Part shown: piece by piece, positions 51,296 to 61,271 of the stretch
Layout: the number at the start of each line of letters is the position of its first letter
Numbering within the stretch: position 1 is the stretch's first letter
DNA from: Halarsenatibacter sp964630835
Lineage (GTDB): Bacteria > Bacillota > Halanaerobiia > Halanaerobiales > Halarsenatibacteraceae
Assembly (NCBI GenBank): GCA_964630835.1
Contig: CAZVZM010000002.1
Coordinates: 41,063-105,062 of the forward strand
DNA length: 64,000 nt
Reading direction: 5' to 3'
Program-made: the position numbers and the translations under genes
The notes under the pieces: generated by a model
What the model was told of the DNA's origin: nothing
The model's input: the letters and a program-made list of their open reading frames with translations, nothing else
The model's database searches: none

Positions 51296-51559
51296 GTGAA
51301 AATTTCGGATGTGAGGATTTTTCCGGTGGCCAGCGGAGGGAATGTGAAGGCTTTTGCATCGGTGACTTTTGACGAGAGCTTCGTTGTTAGAAGTATCAGG
51401 GTGACGGAAGGAAAGAATGGATTATTTGCCTCCATGCCATCGCGAGAATGGAAGGGTAACTATTATGATGTCTGTTTTCCTCTTACAAATTCTCTGAGGG
51501 AGAAGATCCAGGAGGAGGTCCTGGCAGCTTTTCATCAGGCCGGCGAAAAGACCGGTTGA
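51296..51559 (+). CDS. spoVG: SpoVG, RNA/DNA-binding regulatory protein
   Basis: This 87-residue protein matches SpoVG throughout: ISDVRIFPVASGGNVKAF, ASVTFDESFVVRSIRV, KNGLFASMPSRE and CFPLTNSLREKIQEEVL. In Bacillus it affects septation and sporulation, and in other Firmicutes it binds nucleic acids to control virulence or wall genes. It starts at GTG after GGGGGTAATCAGG, with its own promoter and terminator. It is the first gene of the conserved block spoVG-glmU-prs-ctc-pth-mfd. Confidence 0.95.
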   Translation: MKISDVRIFPVASGGNVKAFASVTFDESFVVRSIRVTEGKNGLFASMPSREWKGNYYDVCFPLTNSLREKIQEEVLAAFHQAGEKTG

Positions 51560-51592
51560 TCTCCGAAAGATTTGAGAATAATATTTTATAAT

Positions 51593-51648
51593 ATGCCGGG
51601 AATATCCGTTGTTCAATCCTTATGATCGGGATGCGGATTTCCCGGCAT
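51593..51648 (+). terminator. Long hairpin after spoVG
   Basis: ATGCCGGGAATATCCG (51593-51608) and CGGATTTCCCGGCAT (51634-51648) pair over 15 bases with one bulge. It ends nine bases before the glmU promoter. Confidence 0.7.
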
Positions 51649-51656
51649 AATCCTGT

Positions 51657-51686
51657 TTGACAAACTTTATATCTTTCTGATATACT
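51657..51686 (+). promoter_or_regulatory. Sigma-A promoter for glmU
   Basis: A consensus TTGACA and TATACT are 18 bases apart, 40 bases before the glmU start. Confidence 0.75.
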
Positions 51687-51725
51687 TCATACGATTACTA
51701 CTTTGGATATGGAGGGATTGACAGG

Positions 51726-53075
51726 ATGGATATAATGGCCATCGTTCTTGCGGCGGGAAAGGGCACCAGGATGAAATCCGGCCGCAATAAAATGCTTCAC
51801 GATATCTCCGGTATGGCGATGCTTGAACATACTTTAGATACTGCCGAAAATGTAGCAGATAGAGTTGTTTGCGTGGTTGGCCACCAGGCTGAAAGAGTTA
51901 AAGAGGCCATCTCCGGGCGGGAGAAGGTCGACTTTGTCAGGCAGGAGGAGCAGCTGGGCACCGGACATGCTGTAAAGCAGGCAGAAAGTTATATTTCCGG
52001 AACCGGCGATCATTTTCTCGTGATGTATGGCGATACTCCTCTCCTGAAATCTGAGACTCTTGAGACCCTGCTTGACAGTCACCGCTCTAAAGAGGCGGGG
52101 ATGAGCCTTCTGACGGCCGAGGTGGAAGATCCCCGCGGATACGGAAGGATCCTGAGAGATGAAAGGGGAAATATTGAAAGAATTGTAGAGGACAGCGATG
52201 CTGGCGAAGAAATTTCTTCCATAAATGAGATAAACGCCGGTGTATATATTTTTGAAGGCGGGCATCTCAGAGATGTTCTTGCCGGCCTGGAAAATGATAA
52301 TATTCAGGGGGAGTATTATTTAACTGATGCTCCGGAAATTATTTATGAGGAAACTTCCATTGCATCCTCCCGGCCTGAAAGTATAGAGGAAATACTGGGA
52401 GTAAATACGCGCAGTGATCTGGCCCGGGCGGAGGAGATAATGCAAAAACGAGTAAAGAAATATCACATGAATAAAGGAGTTACATTAAAGGATCCGGACA
52501 GGATTTACATAGAAAAAAATGTCGAAATTGGTCGAGATGTGACAATATGGCCCGGAGCGGTTATAAGAGAAGGAACCCGGATAGGCCGGCAGTGCTGCAT
52601 TGGGCCGAACTGTCAGCTTAAAGGAGCTGAACTGGCGGAGGGGGTAAATGTAAAACAGGGCAGTTTTATCATACAGAGCAGTGTAGGTGCTAATACGGAC
52701 GTTGGTCCATATGCTCATCTCCGCCCGGGCAATGAGATAGCTGAAAGCTGCCGTATCGGCAATTTTGTGGAGATAAAAAAATCTCAGGTTGGAAAAGCAA
52801 GCAAGGTTCCTCATCTGAGCTATGTGGGGGATGGAATTATAGGCGAAGGCTGTAATATTGGAGCTGGCACTATCTTTGCCAATTATGACGGAGAGAAAAA
52901 ACATAGAACTGAGCTTGAAGACGGGGTTTTCGTTGGCAGCAATACAACCCTGGTGGCTCCTCTCAAACTGGGCAGAAAGGCCCGGACGGGGGCGGGTTCT
53001 GTTGTTACAAAAGATGTGAAGGCAAAGACAACTGTGCTGGGAGTTCCAGCCAGATTTCACTGCAAAAATGAATAG
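51726..53075 (+). CDS. glmU: Bifunctional UDP-GlcNAc pyrophosphorylase / GlcN-1-P acetyltransferase
   Basis: This 449-residue enzyme makes UDP-GlcNAc for the cell wall in two steps. The N-terminal nucleotidyl-transferase half has LAAGKGTRMKS, GTGHAVKQAE and MYGDTPLL. The C-terminal left-handed beta-helix (from about 250) has hexapeptide repeats with RPGNEIAESCRIGNFVEIKK and YVGDGIIGEGCNIGAGTIFANYDG holding the acetyltransferase residues. Length is normal (about 455). It follows spoVG as in Bacillus; prs is next. Confidence 0.96.
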   Translation: MDIMAIVLAAGKGTRMKSGRNKMLHDISGMAMLEHTLDTAENVADRVVCVVGHQAERVKEAISGREKVDFVRQEEQLGTGHAVKQAESYISGTGDHFLVMYGDTPLLKSETLETLLDSHRSKEAGMSLLTAEVEDPRGYGRILRDERGNIERIVEDSDAGEEISSINEINAGVYIFEGGHLRDVLAGLENDNIQGEYYLTDAPEIIYEETSIASSRPESIEEILGVNTRSDLARAEEIMQKRVKKYHMNKGVTLKDPDRIYIEKNVEIGRDVTIWPGAVIREGTRIGRQCCIGPNCQLKGAELAEGVNVKQGSFIIQSSVGANTDVGPYAHLRPGNEIAESCRIGNFVEIKKSQVGKASKVPHLSYVGDGIIGEGCNIGAGTIFANYDGEKKHRTELEDGVFVGSNTTLVAPLKLGRKARTGAGSVVTKDVKAKTTVLGVPARFHCKNE

Positions 53076-53219
53076 ATAGCAGCTGATTATTCGAAAAGCC
53101 TGGTTAAATTGTTTGGGAATTGCAGGAATTCCGCTGCAGCACTGACAATTTGATAAGTGAATATATAAGAAAATATAAATAAATGATTAATCATCAGCTT
53201 TAAGGAGGCCTGGGCAAAA

Positions 53220-54170
53220 ATGCCTGCATATGGGGAAAAGATGAAAATATTTACCGGGAACTGCCACCCGCAGCTGGCTGAGGACATCTGCCGATATCTG
53301 GGGACTGAGCTCGTCAGCTCAGAAATTGGACGCTTTCAGGATGGGGAAATATCCGTTAAAATTGAGGAGACGGTCAGGGGAGCGGATGTATTTGTAATTC
53401 AGCCCACAAGTCCGCCCGTAAATGAGAACATTATGGAGCTTCTGGTAATGATAGATGCGCTTCGCCGGGCCTCGGCCCGGAGGATAACCGCTGTAGTTCC
53501 CTATTATGGATATGCCCGACAGGATCGAAAGGCGCAGGCACGAGATCCCATTACGGCAAAGCTGGTGGCAAATTTGCTTTACACCGCAGGAGCCCGGAGA
53601 GTGTTATCAATGGATATGCATGCTCCGCAGATCCAGGGCTTTTTTGATATACCCGTTGATCACCTTTTTTCTGCCAATATTATGGTGGATTATTTTGAGG
53701 GGAAAGATATTGATAATCTTATGGCAGTTGCTCCTGATGTTGGTTCAGTTCGCAGGGTGAGATCATTTGCCCAGAAATTGAACATTCCTCTCGCCATAAT
53801 TGATAAAAGACGTCCCAGGCCCAATGTTTCCGAAGTTATGAACATCATAGGAGAAGTGGATGGGCGAAATGTGATTCTCTATGATGATATAATTGATACT
53901 GCCGGAACTATGACGGGGGCAGCTGAAGCTCTTGCTAAAAAGGGTGCGGAAAAGGTTTTTGCCTGCGGCACTCACGCTTTATTTTCGGGACCGGCGGTTG
54001 ATAGGCTTTCTAATTCTCCCATTGAGGAAGTTATTGTGACCAATACAATACCTCAGGATGATACAGCAGATGAACTGGACAATCTCACGGTCCTATCGGT
54101 AGCCCCCCTGCTGGGCGAGGCCATAGACAGGATTTTCAAAGATGTGTCTGTGAGTGTGTTATTTAAATAA
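53220..54170 (+). CDS. prs: Ribose-phosphate pyrophosphokinase
   Basis: This 316-residue enzyme makes PRPP from ribose-5-phosphate and ATP. It has EIGRFQDGEISVKIEE, QPTSPPVNENIMELL, PYYGYARQDRKAQARDPITA (flexible loop), MDMHAPQIQGFFDIP and the PRPP-binding DDIIDTAGTM. Two starts are possible: ATG 53220, about eleven bases after GGAGG, and ATG 53241, giving the more usual MKIFTGN start but a weaker SD. I keep the upstream one. The next gene of the block is displaced by a full repeat element. Confidence 0.95.
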   Translation: MPAYGEKMKIFTGNCHPQLAEDICRYLGTELVSSEIGRFQDGEISVKIEETVRGADVFVIQPTSPPVNENIMELLVMIDALRRASARRITAVVPYYGYARQDRKAQARDPITAKLVANLLYTAGARRVLSMDMHAPQIQGFFDIPVDHLFSANIMVDYFEGKDIDNLMAVAPDVGSVRRVRSFAQKLNIPLAIIDKRRPRPNVSEVMNIIGEVDGRNVILYDDIIDTAGTMTGAAEALAKKGAEKVFACGTHALFSGPAVDRLSNSPIEEVIVTNTIPQDDTADELDNLTVLSVAPLLGEAIDRIFKDVSVSVLFK

Positions 54171-54598
54171 CGCCCTTTTAAATTCCTTTTAAAATGAGGT
54201 TTTTAAGTTCTTTTCCACATCAGTTATAGAGCATTCATGGAAGCTATGAGCATTCGCTTACAATGAAATTTTTCTCTGCTTCAGTTTAGTTTTCGGCCAT
54301 GGACCTGACTCAGGCTTCGGAGAAATTTCAAGTATCACTTCGCCTCATAGCTTCCTATAATAAAAGGAGAGTAACTATCGCTTTACAGGCATATGCTGTA
54401 AATTTTATCAGCGGTTATGGAGAAGATCCATAAAATTTTTCCTCTGTCTGACCTTGCTCCCCGGGCGGGAGGATGTTATAATATAGTTTGTGGATAAAAT
54501 GTCGGCTTTTAATTTTTTGACAGCACAATTTAAAAAGTTCCAGGGAAGAATATATAACCTGAAAAATTAAAATAATATTCGGGTGAGGAGTGAAGATC
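54171..54598. other. 428-base intergenic region in the prs-ctc junction
   Basis: A complete repeat element fills 54207-54429. The rest is A/T rich and must hold the rplY promoter; no clear -35/-10 pair was found. Confidence 0.6.
54207..54429. repeat. Dispersed palindromic element, complete copy between prs and rplY
   Basis: GTTCTTTTCCACATCAG (54207-54223) and ATGGAGAAGATCC (54417-54429) are the ends. The inner arms are GGAAGCTATGAGC (54239-54251) and GCCTCATAGCTTCC (54342-54355), with GGCCATGGACCTGACTCAGG in the loop and GCTTTACAGGCATATGCTGT near the right end. Orientation is opposite to the copy at 13939. Confidence 0.82.
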
Positions 54599-55300
54599 AT
54601 GCAAAAAGTCGAACTGAATGTATCTGCCAGAGAGGAAACTGGCAAAGGAAATGCACGAAAATTAAGAAGAGCGGGTAAGATCCCCGGGGTTGTCTATGGT
54701 CCCGAGCGGGATCCACTGCCCCTGACTGTTGATCCCCACGAAGTATGGGAACTTCTGGGAGAGAACGCAATTGTGGAACTGAAAATTTTTGACGGTGATG
54801 AGGAAGTTGAGACCGAAACTACAATGATCAAGGATTACCAGGAGCATGTCATAAAAGATATGCTTTTGCACGTTGATTTTCAGGCTATCTCGATGGATGA
54901 AAAGATTACTGTAACTGTACCCACCGAACTTACCGGAACTTCCATTGGAGTTAAAGAGGGAGGAGTTTTACAGCAGCTGATGAGAGAGGTTGAGGTTGAA
55001 TGCCTTCCAGAGGATATTCCCGAATCCCTCGAGGTTGATATCAGCGAGCTGGATGTGGGAGATTCCTTCCAGATCAGTGATCTCGAGGAGAAAGAAGAAT
55101 ATGACATTCTTCACGATTCCGATGATGTTCTGGTCACAGTTGTTCCTCCCAGCGAAGAAGTTACTGAAGAGGAAGAAACTCTCGTCGATGTGGAAACTCT
55201 GGAGCCGGAAGTTATTGGAGAAGAAGAAGAGGAAGTGGAAGAGGAGTTTGCAGAAGAGGGCGAAGAAATTCCCGAGGAGCAGGAATTCTCGGAGGAGTAA
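54599..55300 (+). CDS. rplY: 50S ribosomal protein L25 / general stress protein Ctc
   Basis: This 233-residue protein of the long Ctc-type L25 binds 5S rRNA. It has LNVSAREETGKGNARKLRRA, GKIPGVVYGPE and, in the TL5/Ctc C-terminal domain, LLHVDFQAISMDEKITVTVP. The last 40 residues are almost all Glu and Asp (for example EEEEEVEEEFAEEGEE), an acidic tail usual in salt-loving bacteria. I start at ATG 54599, eight bases after GAGGAG, not at the GTG three codons earlier. A terminator follows. Confidence 0.95.
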   Translation: MQKVELNVSAREETGKGNARKLRRAGKIPGVVYGPERDPLPLTVDPHEVWELLGENAIVELKIFDGDEEVETETTMIKDYQEHVIKDMLLHVDFQAISMDEKITVTVPTELTGTSIGVKEGGVLQQLMREVEVECLPEDIPESLEVDISELDVGDSFQISDLEEKEEYDILHDSDDVLVTVVPPSEEVTEEEETLVDVETLEPEVIGEEEEEVEEEFAEEGEEIPEEQEFSEE

Positions 55301-55327
55301 CCCCTACCAACACTTCAGTTTCCCAGA

Positions 55328-55366
55328 GCGTAACCTCACATTCAGGGGTTGCGCCTTTTCCTTTTC
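55328..55366 (+). terminator. Intrinsic terminator after rplY
   Basis: GCGTAACC and GGTTGCGC pair over eight bases (one G-T) with an 11-base loop, followed by CTTTTCCTTTTCC. Confidence 0.8.
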
Positions 55367-55474
55367 CTGTTAGTTTTGGATATTTTTAAAACCGATGAAA
55401 TTTTCCCTCTGCTTCGGCCACCAGTACAGATTAAGATGCTTAACTTTTAATGTCAGTCCCGGTGGTGAATATAA

Positions 55475-56038
55475 ATGAAAATGGTTGTCGGCCTGGGTAA
55501 TCCGGGTGAAAAATATAAAAACACGCGGCATAATTCAGGCTTTAAAGTTATAAAGAGTCTGGCTTTAAAGCATGGATGCAGTCCGGAAAAAAAATCATCC
55601 GCCCTTGTAGCTGAGTGCAGGATTGAGGGGGCCAGGACGGGTCTGGTTCAGCCCCTGAAGCTTATGAACAGAAGCGGCCGGGTTGTGGGAAAGCTGGCCA
55701 GGAATTATCAGCTTTCCTCAGAGGATTTTTTAATTGTTCACGATGATATGGACTTAGAACTGGGACGAATTAAGCTAAAGAAATCGGGCAGCAGCGGTGG
55801 ACATAGGGGTGTGGAGTCCATTATAAAAGCTCTGGAAACCGCGGATTTTTCCCGCCTGAGAGTTGGGATCGGTCGCCCTCCGGCCGGCGTAAGGCCTTCG
55901 GATTACGTCCTGACTGAATTTTCCGAAAAGGAGCTTGAAGAGGTGGTAAACCCTGCCATTGACAGAGCTGTAAAAGCCGCCGAGCTGTGGCGGAGTGAGA
56001 GCTGTGAAGCTGCAATGAATCGTTTTAATCAGAGTTGA
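55475..56038 (+). CDS. pth: Peptidyl-tRNA hydrolase
   Basis: This 187-residue enzyme frees tRNA from prematurely released peptidyl-tRNA. It has VGLGNPGEKYKNTRHNSGF with the catalytic His in RHNSGF, PLKLMNRSGR, VHDDMDLELGRI and GSSGGHRGVESI. It starts at ATG after GGTGG. The mfd gene begins 15 bases after its stop. Confidence 0.95.
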   Translation: MKMVVGLGNPGEKYKNTRHNSGFKVIKSLALKHGCSPEKKSSALVAECRIEGARTGLVQPLKLMNRSGRVVGKLARNYQLSSEDFLIVHDDMDLELGRIKLKKSGSSGGHRGVESIIKALETADFSRLRVGIGRPPAGVRPSDYVLTEFSEKELEEVVNPAIDRAVKAAELWRSESCEAAMNRFNQS

Positions 56039-56053
56039 GCGGAGGAAAATAAT

Positions 56054-59000
56054 ATGATCAGTTTTTCCAGCACAAAATCAGAAAAGATTAAAGAGCTCAG
56101 CGAGGCCGCCAAAGAGCGTCAAAATATTCAGATTACAGGTCTCTGGCAGTCGCGTCTTCCCTTTGTTATATCCAGAATTATCCAGGATATTGAAAGGGAC
56201 ATTTTTATTGTTGCCCGCGATGATTACCGGGCCGGGGAAATATATGAGGATCTGGTGCGCCTGCTACCGGAGGAGAAGGTTTTGCTTTTTCCCCGGATAG
56301 ATGTGAGACCTCATGAAGAAATTCCCGCTGATCACAGAAAAGAGGAGAAGAGGCTGCAGGTATTTCATAGATTTAGATTTCGCGACAAATCCAGGCTGGC
56401 AGTTGCTTCTGTGGCTGCTCTGCAGAGAAAGCTTCCGCCGGCCTGGCGCTGGAGAGAACTGGAGTTTGAGCTGATAGCGGGAAAAGAATACAGCATAGAT
56501 GATATAACCGGGAACCTCATAAGCATGGGGTATAAAAGACAGGATATGGTTGGCGGCCGCGGCGAGTTTAGCGTTCGAGGTGGAATAATCGATATTTTTC
56601 CTCCCGGATACGACCTTCCCTGCCGCCTGGAATTCTTTGGTGATGAACTGGAGTCCATCCGCACATTTTCCCTGGATGACCAGCGCTCACGCAATGAGAT
56701 CAATTCAGTCTCTTTTACTCCTGCTTCAGAAATTGTGCTTCCCGGGGATTTTTCCAGCAGGATAAATGCCGTCAGCAGAGCTTTAGAGAAGAGAAAAGAT
56801 GAGATAAAAAATGATTACCCGGATGCCGCCGATAATCTGCAGGCTAAAATAGATAAGCTGGAATCCGCCGGTCGGGAGAACAGGGATCTAACGGTTTTGA
56901 GAGAATACCTGCCCTTTTTCTACGATAAACTGGATACCGTTCCGGATTATCTTCCCGGCAGCACAACTTTTTTGCTGGATAATCCCACCAGGATAGAAAA
57001 GCATTACAGACAGGAATTTGAGGAGCTTTCCGATGAGTTTACCTCCCTTCTGGAAAAAGGCGAGGTTCTTCCCTACTATCTGGATAATTATTTGAAGCCG
57101 GAGGAGATGAATCAAAAATTATACGGTCAGCATTATATAGAAAGTATTTCCGAACTGGAAAGGGGAGGCAAACTTAAGAGCATTGAGTTTTCAGGCAGAA
57201 GTGTCGAGCCCTATCACGGCCGGTATGATATGCTGGCGGAAAAAATTGAGGAGCTGCGAGACGATGATTATACCGTTATCCTGGGCCTGAGCGCTGCTGA
57301 GAGAAGAGATGAGCTTAAGGAGAGTTTGAGCGAACGTTTTTCCGTAAAAGAGGTGGAAAAAATTGACCTCCACGATATTCGCCGGGAAGTTTTAATAGTC
57401 CCTTTCACCCTGGGAGAGGGCTTCCGGCTGGACGACCTCGGAGTTGCATTTTTTAGCGAGAAGGAGATACTGGGAGAAAAGAAAAGGGAGAAAAAGAAAA
57501 TTCAGGACCTTGAGGATACGGAAAAAGTTTCCACCTTTTCTGAACTCTCTCCCGGCGATTACGTGGTGCATGAAAATCACGGCATTGGCAGGTATCTGGG
57601 CCTTGAGCCTCTCTCGATTCAGGATCAGCAGAAGGATTATCTATTGATTGAATACGCCGATGAAGATAAGTTATATGTGCCCACCGAGCAGATACAGCTT
57701 GTCCAGAAGTATATCGGCGGAGAGGGGGCCGAGCCCAATCTATATCGCCTGGGAGGCAACCGCTGGCAGAAGGTAAAGGAGAGAGTCAAAAACTCTGTTA
57801 AGGAGCTGGCCGTCGACCTGATAGAGCTATATGCTGCCCGGGAGACGATGCAGGGCTATGCCTTCAGCGAGGATACGGAGTGGCAGAAAGAATTTGAAGA
57901 TGCCTTTCCCTTTGAGGAGACCGAAGATCAAAAAGAAGCAATAGCGGATGTGAAAAAGGATATGGAGAGTCCCCATCCCATGGACAGGCTTCTCTGTGGA
58001 GATGTGGGATACGGCAAGACGGAAGTTGCGATAAGGGCGGCCTTTAAGGCTGCGGTGGATGGCAAGCAGACGGCCGTGCTGGTGCCCACAACTATTCTGG
58101 CACAGCAGCATTACAACACTTTTCGTGAGAGAATTGATGAGTTTCCCATAAATGTAGCTGTTCTGTCGCGTTTTCGCACTCCGGGAGAGCAAAAGATCAT
58201 CAGGAAGAAGCTGACCGAGGGCAAGATAGATATAATCATAGGCACCCACAGACTCCTTTCCGAAGATGTGGAATTTTCCGACCTCGGACTTTTAGTTATA
58301 GACGAGGAGCAGAGATTTGGGGTTTCTCACAAGGAGAAGCTCAAGGACCTCAAAAAGAATATCGATGTGCTCACCATGACAGCTACCCCCATTCCCCGCA
58401 CCCTTCATATGGCTTTAACCGGTGTGAGAGATATGAGCGTAATAGAAACTCCGCCGGAAAATCGCTATCCTATACGCACCTATGTAAAAGAATACGAGGA
58501 GAATATGGTCAGGGATGCCATCAGGCGGGAACTTTCCCGCCAGGGACAGGTATACTTTGTCCATAATAGAATCGAAGATATTGAGAAACAGGCAAAAACC
58601 GTACAGGAAGCAGTGCCGGAGGCCGAGGTGGCCGTGGCTCACGGTCAGATGTCGGAGAATCACCTGGAAAAGATCATGATGGATTTTTACAATCACGAGT
58701 TTGATGTGCTGGTCTGCACAACAATTATAGAAAATGGCCTGGATATAAGCAATGTTAACTCCATCATAATCAACCGGGCGGATAAAATGGGGCTTGCTCA
58801 GCTTTATCAGCTGCGGGGCAGGGTGGGCAGAACCGACAGGATTGCCTATGCTTACCTGCTTTATGATCCAGATAAGGTGCTCTCCCAGGCGGCAGAAAAG
58901 AGGCTTCAGGCCATCAGAGAGTTTACCGAGCTGGGCTCCGGCTTTAAGATAGCCATGAGGGATATGGAAATTAGAGGGGCCGGCAATCTTTTGGGGGCCG

Positions 59001-59596
59001 AGCAGTCCGGACACATAGCCAGCGTTGGATACTCGCTTTACTGTAAGCTGCTGGAGAGAGCCGTCAATGAGTTAAAGGGTGATGCAGAGAGGGAAGAAGT
59101 CGATGTGGAGGTCAATCTGGATCTCGATGCCTACATTCCCGATGAATACATTGAGGACTCCCCCCAAAAAGTCGATATATATAAGCGCATGATGAAGTCT
59201 AAGTCGGAGGATGAAATTGCGGAGATATCCACTGAGCTGAGAGATCGTTTTGGCCCGCCTTCGCAGGAGGTCAAAAACCTGCTTTCCATCGGCAGGATAA
59301 AAATGAGAGCAGCCCGCCTTCATATCAATCTCATCCAGGAAAAGGACAGGGAAATCGTCTGCCATTTTACCGATCAAGAAAAAGTGGACAGCGAAGCCGT
59401 AATGAAGCTGATAAAAAAATATCGCAGGCAGCTGAAAGTAAGATCCGGTCGTGAGCCCAGATTGAGCGTTAAAAAGAATGGAGCAGAGCAGTCTCAGGTG
59501 AACTTTCTTATACAGATAATGGATGACTTTCTGGAGTTTCAGGGCGAGGAAAGTTTTTTTAAAAGGGAGAAAGTCGGTGATGGCAGTGGCCGATAA
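56054..59596 (+). CDS. mfd: Transcription-repair coupling factor Mfd
   Basis: This 1180-residue ATP-dependent translocase removes RNA polymerase stalled at DNA damage and recruits UvrA. In order there are the UvrB-like region (to about 380), the CarD/RID RNA polymerase-interacting domain beginning at about 495 (LSPGDYVVHENHGIGRYLGL), the helicase core with Walker A LLCGDVGYGKTEVAIRAAFKA-type residues and DEEQRFG, motif III TATPIPRTLH, and QLRGRVGRTDR, then the C-terminal D7 domain. Length is typical. It lies between pth and spoVB as in Bacillus; spoVT and fin are not present. Confidence 0.96.
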   Translation: MISFSSTKSEKIKELSEAAKERQNIQITGLWQSRLPFVISRIIQDIERDIFIVARDDYRAGEIYEDLVRLLPEEKVLLFPRIDVRPHEEIPADHRKEEKRLQVFHRFRFRDKSRLAVASVAALQRKLPPAWRWRELEFELIAGKEYSIDDITGNLISMGYKRQDMVGGRGEFSVRGGIIDIFPPGYDLPCRLEFFGDELESIRTFSLDDQRSRNEINSVSFTPASEIVLPGDFSSRINAVSRALEKRKDEIKNDYPDAADNLQAKIDKLESAGRENRDLTVLREYLPFFYDKLDTVPDYLPGSTTFLLDNPTRIEKHYRQEFEELSDEFTSLLEKGEVLPYYLDNYLKPEEMNQKLYGQHYIESISELERGGKLKSIEFSGRSVEPYHGRYDMLAEKIEELRDDDYTVILGLSAAERRDELKESLSERFSVKEVEKIDLHDIRREVLIVPFTLGEGFRLDDLGVAFFSEKEILGEKKREKKKIQDLEDTEKVSTFSELSPGDYVVHENHGIGRYLGLEPLSIQDQQKDYLLIEYADEDKLYVPTEQIQLVQKYIGGEGAEPNLYRLGGNRWQKVKERVKNSVKELAVDLIELYAARETMQGYAFSEDTEWQKEFEDAFPFEETEDQKEAIADVKKDMESPHPMDRLLCGDVGYGKTEVAIRAAFKAAVDGKQTAVLVPTTILAQQHYNTFRERIDEFPINVAVLSRFRTPGEQKIIRKKLTEGKIDIIIGTHRLLSEDVEFSDLGLLVIDEEQRFGVSHKEKLKDLKKNIDVLTMTATPIPRTLHMALTGVRDMSVIETPPENRYPIRTYVKEYEENMVRDAIRRELSRQGQVYFVHNRIEDIEKQAKTVQEAVPEAEVAVAHGQMSENHLEKIMMDFYNHEFDVLVCTTIIENGLDISNVNSIIINRADKMGLAQLYQLRGRVGRTDRIAYAYLLYDPDKVLSQAAEKRLQAIREFTELGSGFKIAMRDMEIRGAGNLLGAEQSGHIASVGYSLYCKLLERAVNELKGDAEREEVDVEVNLDLDAYIPDEYIEDSPQKVDIYKRMMKSKSEDEIAEISTELRDRFGPPSQEVKNLLSIGRIKMRAARLHINLIQEKDREIVCHFTDQEKVDSEAVMKLIKKYRRQLKVRSGREPRLSVKKNGAEQSQVNFLIQIMDDFLEFQGEESFFKREKVGDGSGR

Positions 59597-61271
59597 GCCG
59601 GCGGCGCGCTCTTTTGTAAAAGGAGCGGCTATTTTAAGCGCTGCCGGAATAGCCTCCCGGGTCATGGGGCTTGTTTACCGGGTGGTTTTGATAAGGATGA
59701 TAGGAGCTGAGGGGATGGGAATCTATCAGATGGCCTATCCTCTATACACCATAATGCTGGTGGTTTCGCGCTCGGGGATACCTGTTACACTGGCGAAGAT
59801 GATCGCTGACAGAATGGCCCGCGAGGAAAATAGAGAGGCCTATCAGGTATTTACCATGGCCAGGGTTATGAGTGTGGTAATAGGAGCATTATTTACTCTG
59901 GCCATGGTTATCCTGGCCGGACCTCTAATAAATCTTTTGCGCCTGGATCCCAGAGCGTATTATGCTATTCTGGCAATTTCACCGGCTGTTTTCATCGTGT
60001 CGATAATGGCTACATACAGAGGTTTTTTTCAGGGTATGCAGGATATGAAGCCCACTGCCGCCTCCCAGATTGTGGAGCAGCTTGTCAGGACCATCACGAT
60101 GATAGCCCTGGCCTATTTTTTGCTCCCCCTGGGTCTGGAATTTGCCGCTGCCGGAGCTTCATTTGGGGCTGTCACAGGCGCTCTTGCCGGACTTGCCCTT
60201 CTGCTTTTCATCTATTTTCGCCAGCGTAAAAAAATTTTTTCCTTCTTTTCAGCCAAAAGCTCCGAAGGATCCGGCGGTGATGAAAGCCCCGGAGAAGATT
60301 TAAAGAAGGGGAGCATAAAGACGGGGAGCAGAAAGAAGATCCTGGGAGAGTTTGCCCGCCTGGGTATTCCCATAACTTTTGGAGCTCTTGTGAGGCCCCT
60401 TATGAATTTTGTGGACTGGATTTTCGTGCCCCAGCGCTTGCAGGCTGCCGGTTTTGCCATGGAGGAAGCCACCACCGCCTACGGCCTCATGACAAACGTG
60501 GCTTTGCCATTAATAAATTTTCCGGCAATCCTCACCGTCTCCCTGGCGACCAGCCTGGTCCCGGCCATCTCTGAAGCCCACTCCCTTGAAGATCCCGGCC
60601 TGGTGGGGGAGAGAAGCTTTACAGCCTTAAGGCTTACGGTGATGCTGGGAATACCTGCAGCGGTGGGCATGGCTGTTCTGGCCCATCCGCTCTCGGCTGT
60701 GGTTTTTGCCGAGCCCGATGCGGCTTCAATTTTGCTCGTTATGGCCTGGGCGGCTGTTTTTGTAACTCTGCAGCAGACCACGTCTGCCATCCTTCAGGGC
60801 ATAGGACGAACGGATATCCCGGCCCGCAATCTGGCCGCCGGTGCGGTTGTAAACGCTGGATTAAATTTCTGGCTTACGGGTCTTCCCCTCTTTAACATTC
60901 ACGGTGCAGCTGCCGCCACGGTGGCCGGCTTTGCCGCCGCAGCTGTGCTGAACTTCATATCGGTGGCCCGGCGGGTGAAGGATCTTGGCGGCCTGGGATA
61001 TTCGGCATTAAGGGCGGCTGCAGGCTCGGCGATCATGGGAGCGCTTGTAGTTTTTATTCATAGAATTTTGCTGAGGGGGCTGGGAGATGTAATTCCTCTG
61101 GCCGAGCTGGCGGCGCTTCTTGTGGCTGTGGCCGCCGGAGTGGTAATCTATCTCGCCCTGATGATCATATCGGGAGCGGTGGTAAAAGACGATATTTTGA
61201 TGATACCGGGAGTGGGCGAGGACCTAACAGCACTTTTGACGAAATGGGGGATATTGAATGACAAACTCTGA
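59580..61271 (+). CDS. spoVB: SpoVB-like polysaccharide/lipid II flippase (MOP superfamily)
   Basis: This 563-residue membrane protein of the MOP superfamily has about 14 helices, starting with FVKGAAILSAAGIASRVMGLVYRVVL-type residues and RMIGAEGMGIYQMAYPLY. It resembles SpoVB and YtgP, which move cell-wall lipid intermediates across the membrane. A charged loop (about 225-265, rich in Ser, Gly, Lys) divides the two halves. I start at ATG 59580, which overlaps the end of mfd by 17 bases. The mazG start overlaps its stop. It is the only wall flippase in the window. Confidence 0.9.
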   Translation: MAVADKPAARSFVKGAAILSAAGIASRVMGLVYRVVLIRMIGAEGMGIYQMAYPLYTIMLVVSRSGIPVTLAKMIADRMAREENREAYQVFTMARVMSVVIGALFTLAMVILAGPLINLLRLDPRAYYAILAISPAVFIVSIMATYRGFFQGMQDMKPTAASQIVEQLVRTITMIALAYFLLPLGLEFAAAGASFGAVTGALAGLALLLFIYFRQRKKIFSFFSAKSSEGSGGDESPGEDLKKGSIKTGSRKKILGEFARLGIPITFGALVRPLMNFVDWIFVPQRLQAAGFAMEEATTAYGLMTNVALPLINFPAILTVSLATSLVPAISEAHSLEDPGLVGERSFTALRLTVMLGIPAAVGMAVLAHPLSAVVFAEPDAASILLVMAWAAVFVTLQQTTSAILQGIGRTDIPARNLAAGAVVNAGLNFWLTGLPLFNIHGAAAATVAGFAAAAVLNFISVARRVKDLGGLGYSALRAAAGSAIMGALVVFIHRILLRGLGDVIPLAELAALLVAVAAGVVIYLALMIISGAVVKDDILMIPGVGEDLTALLTKWGILNDKL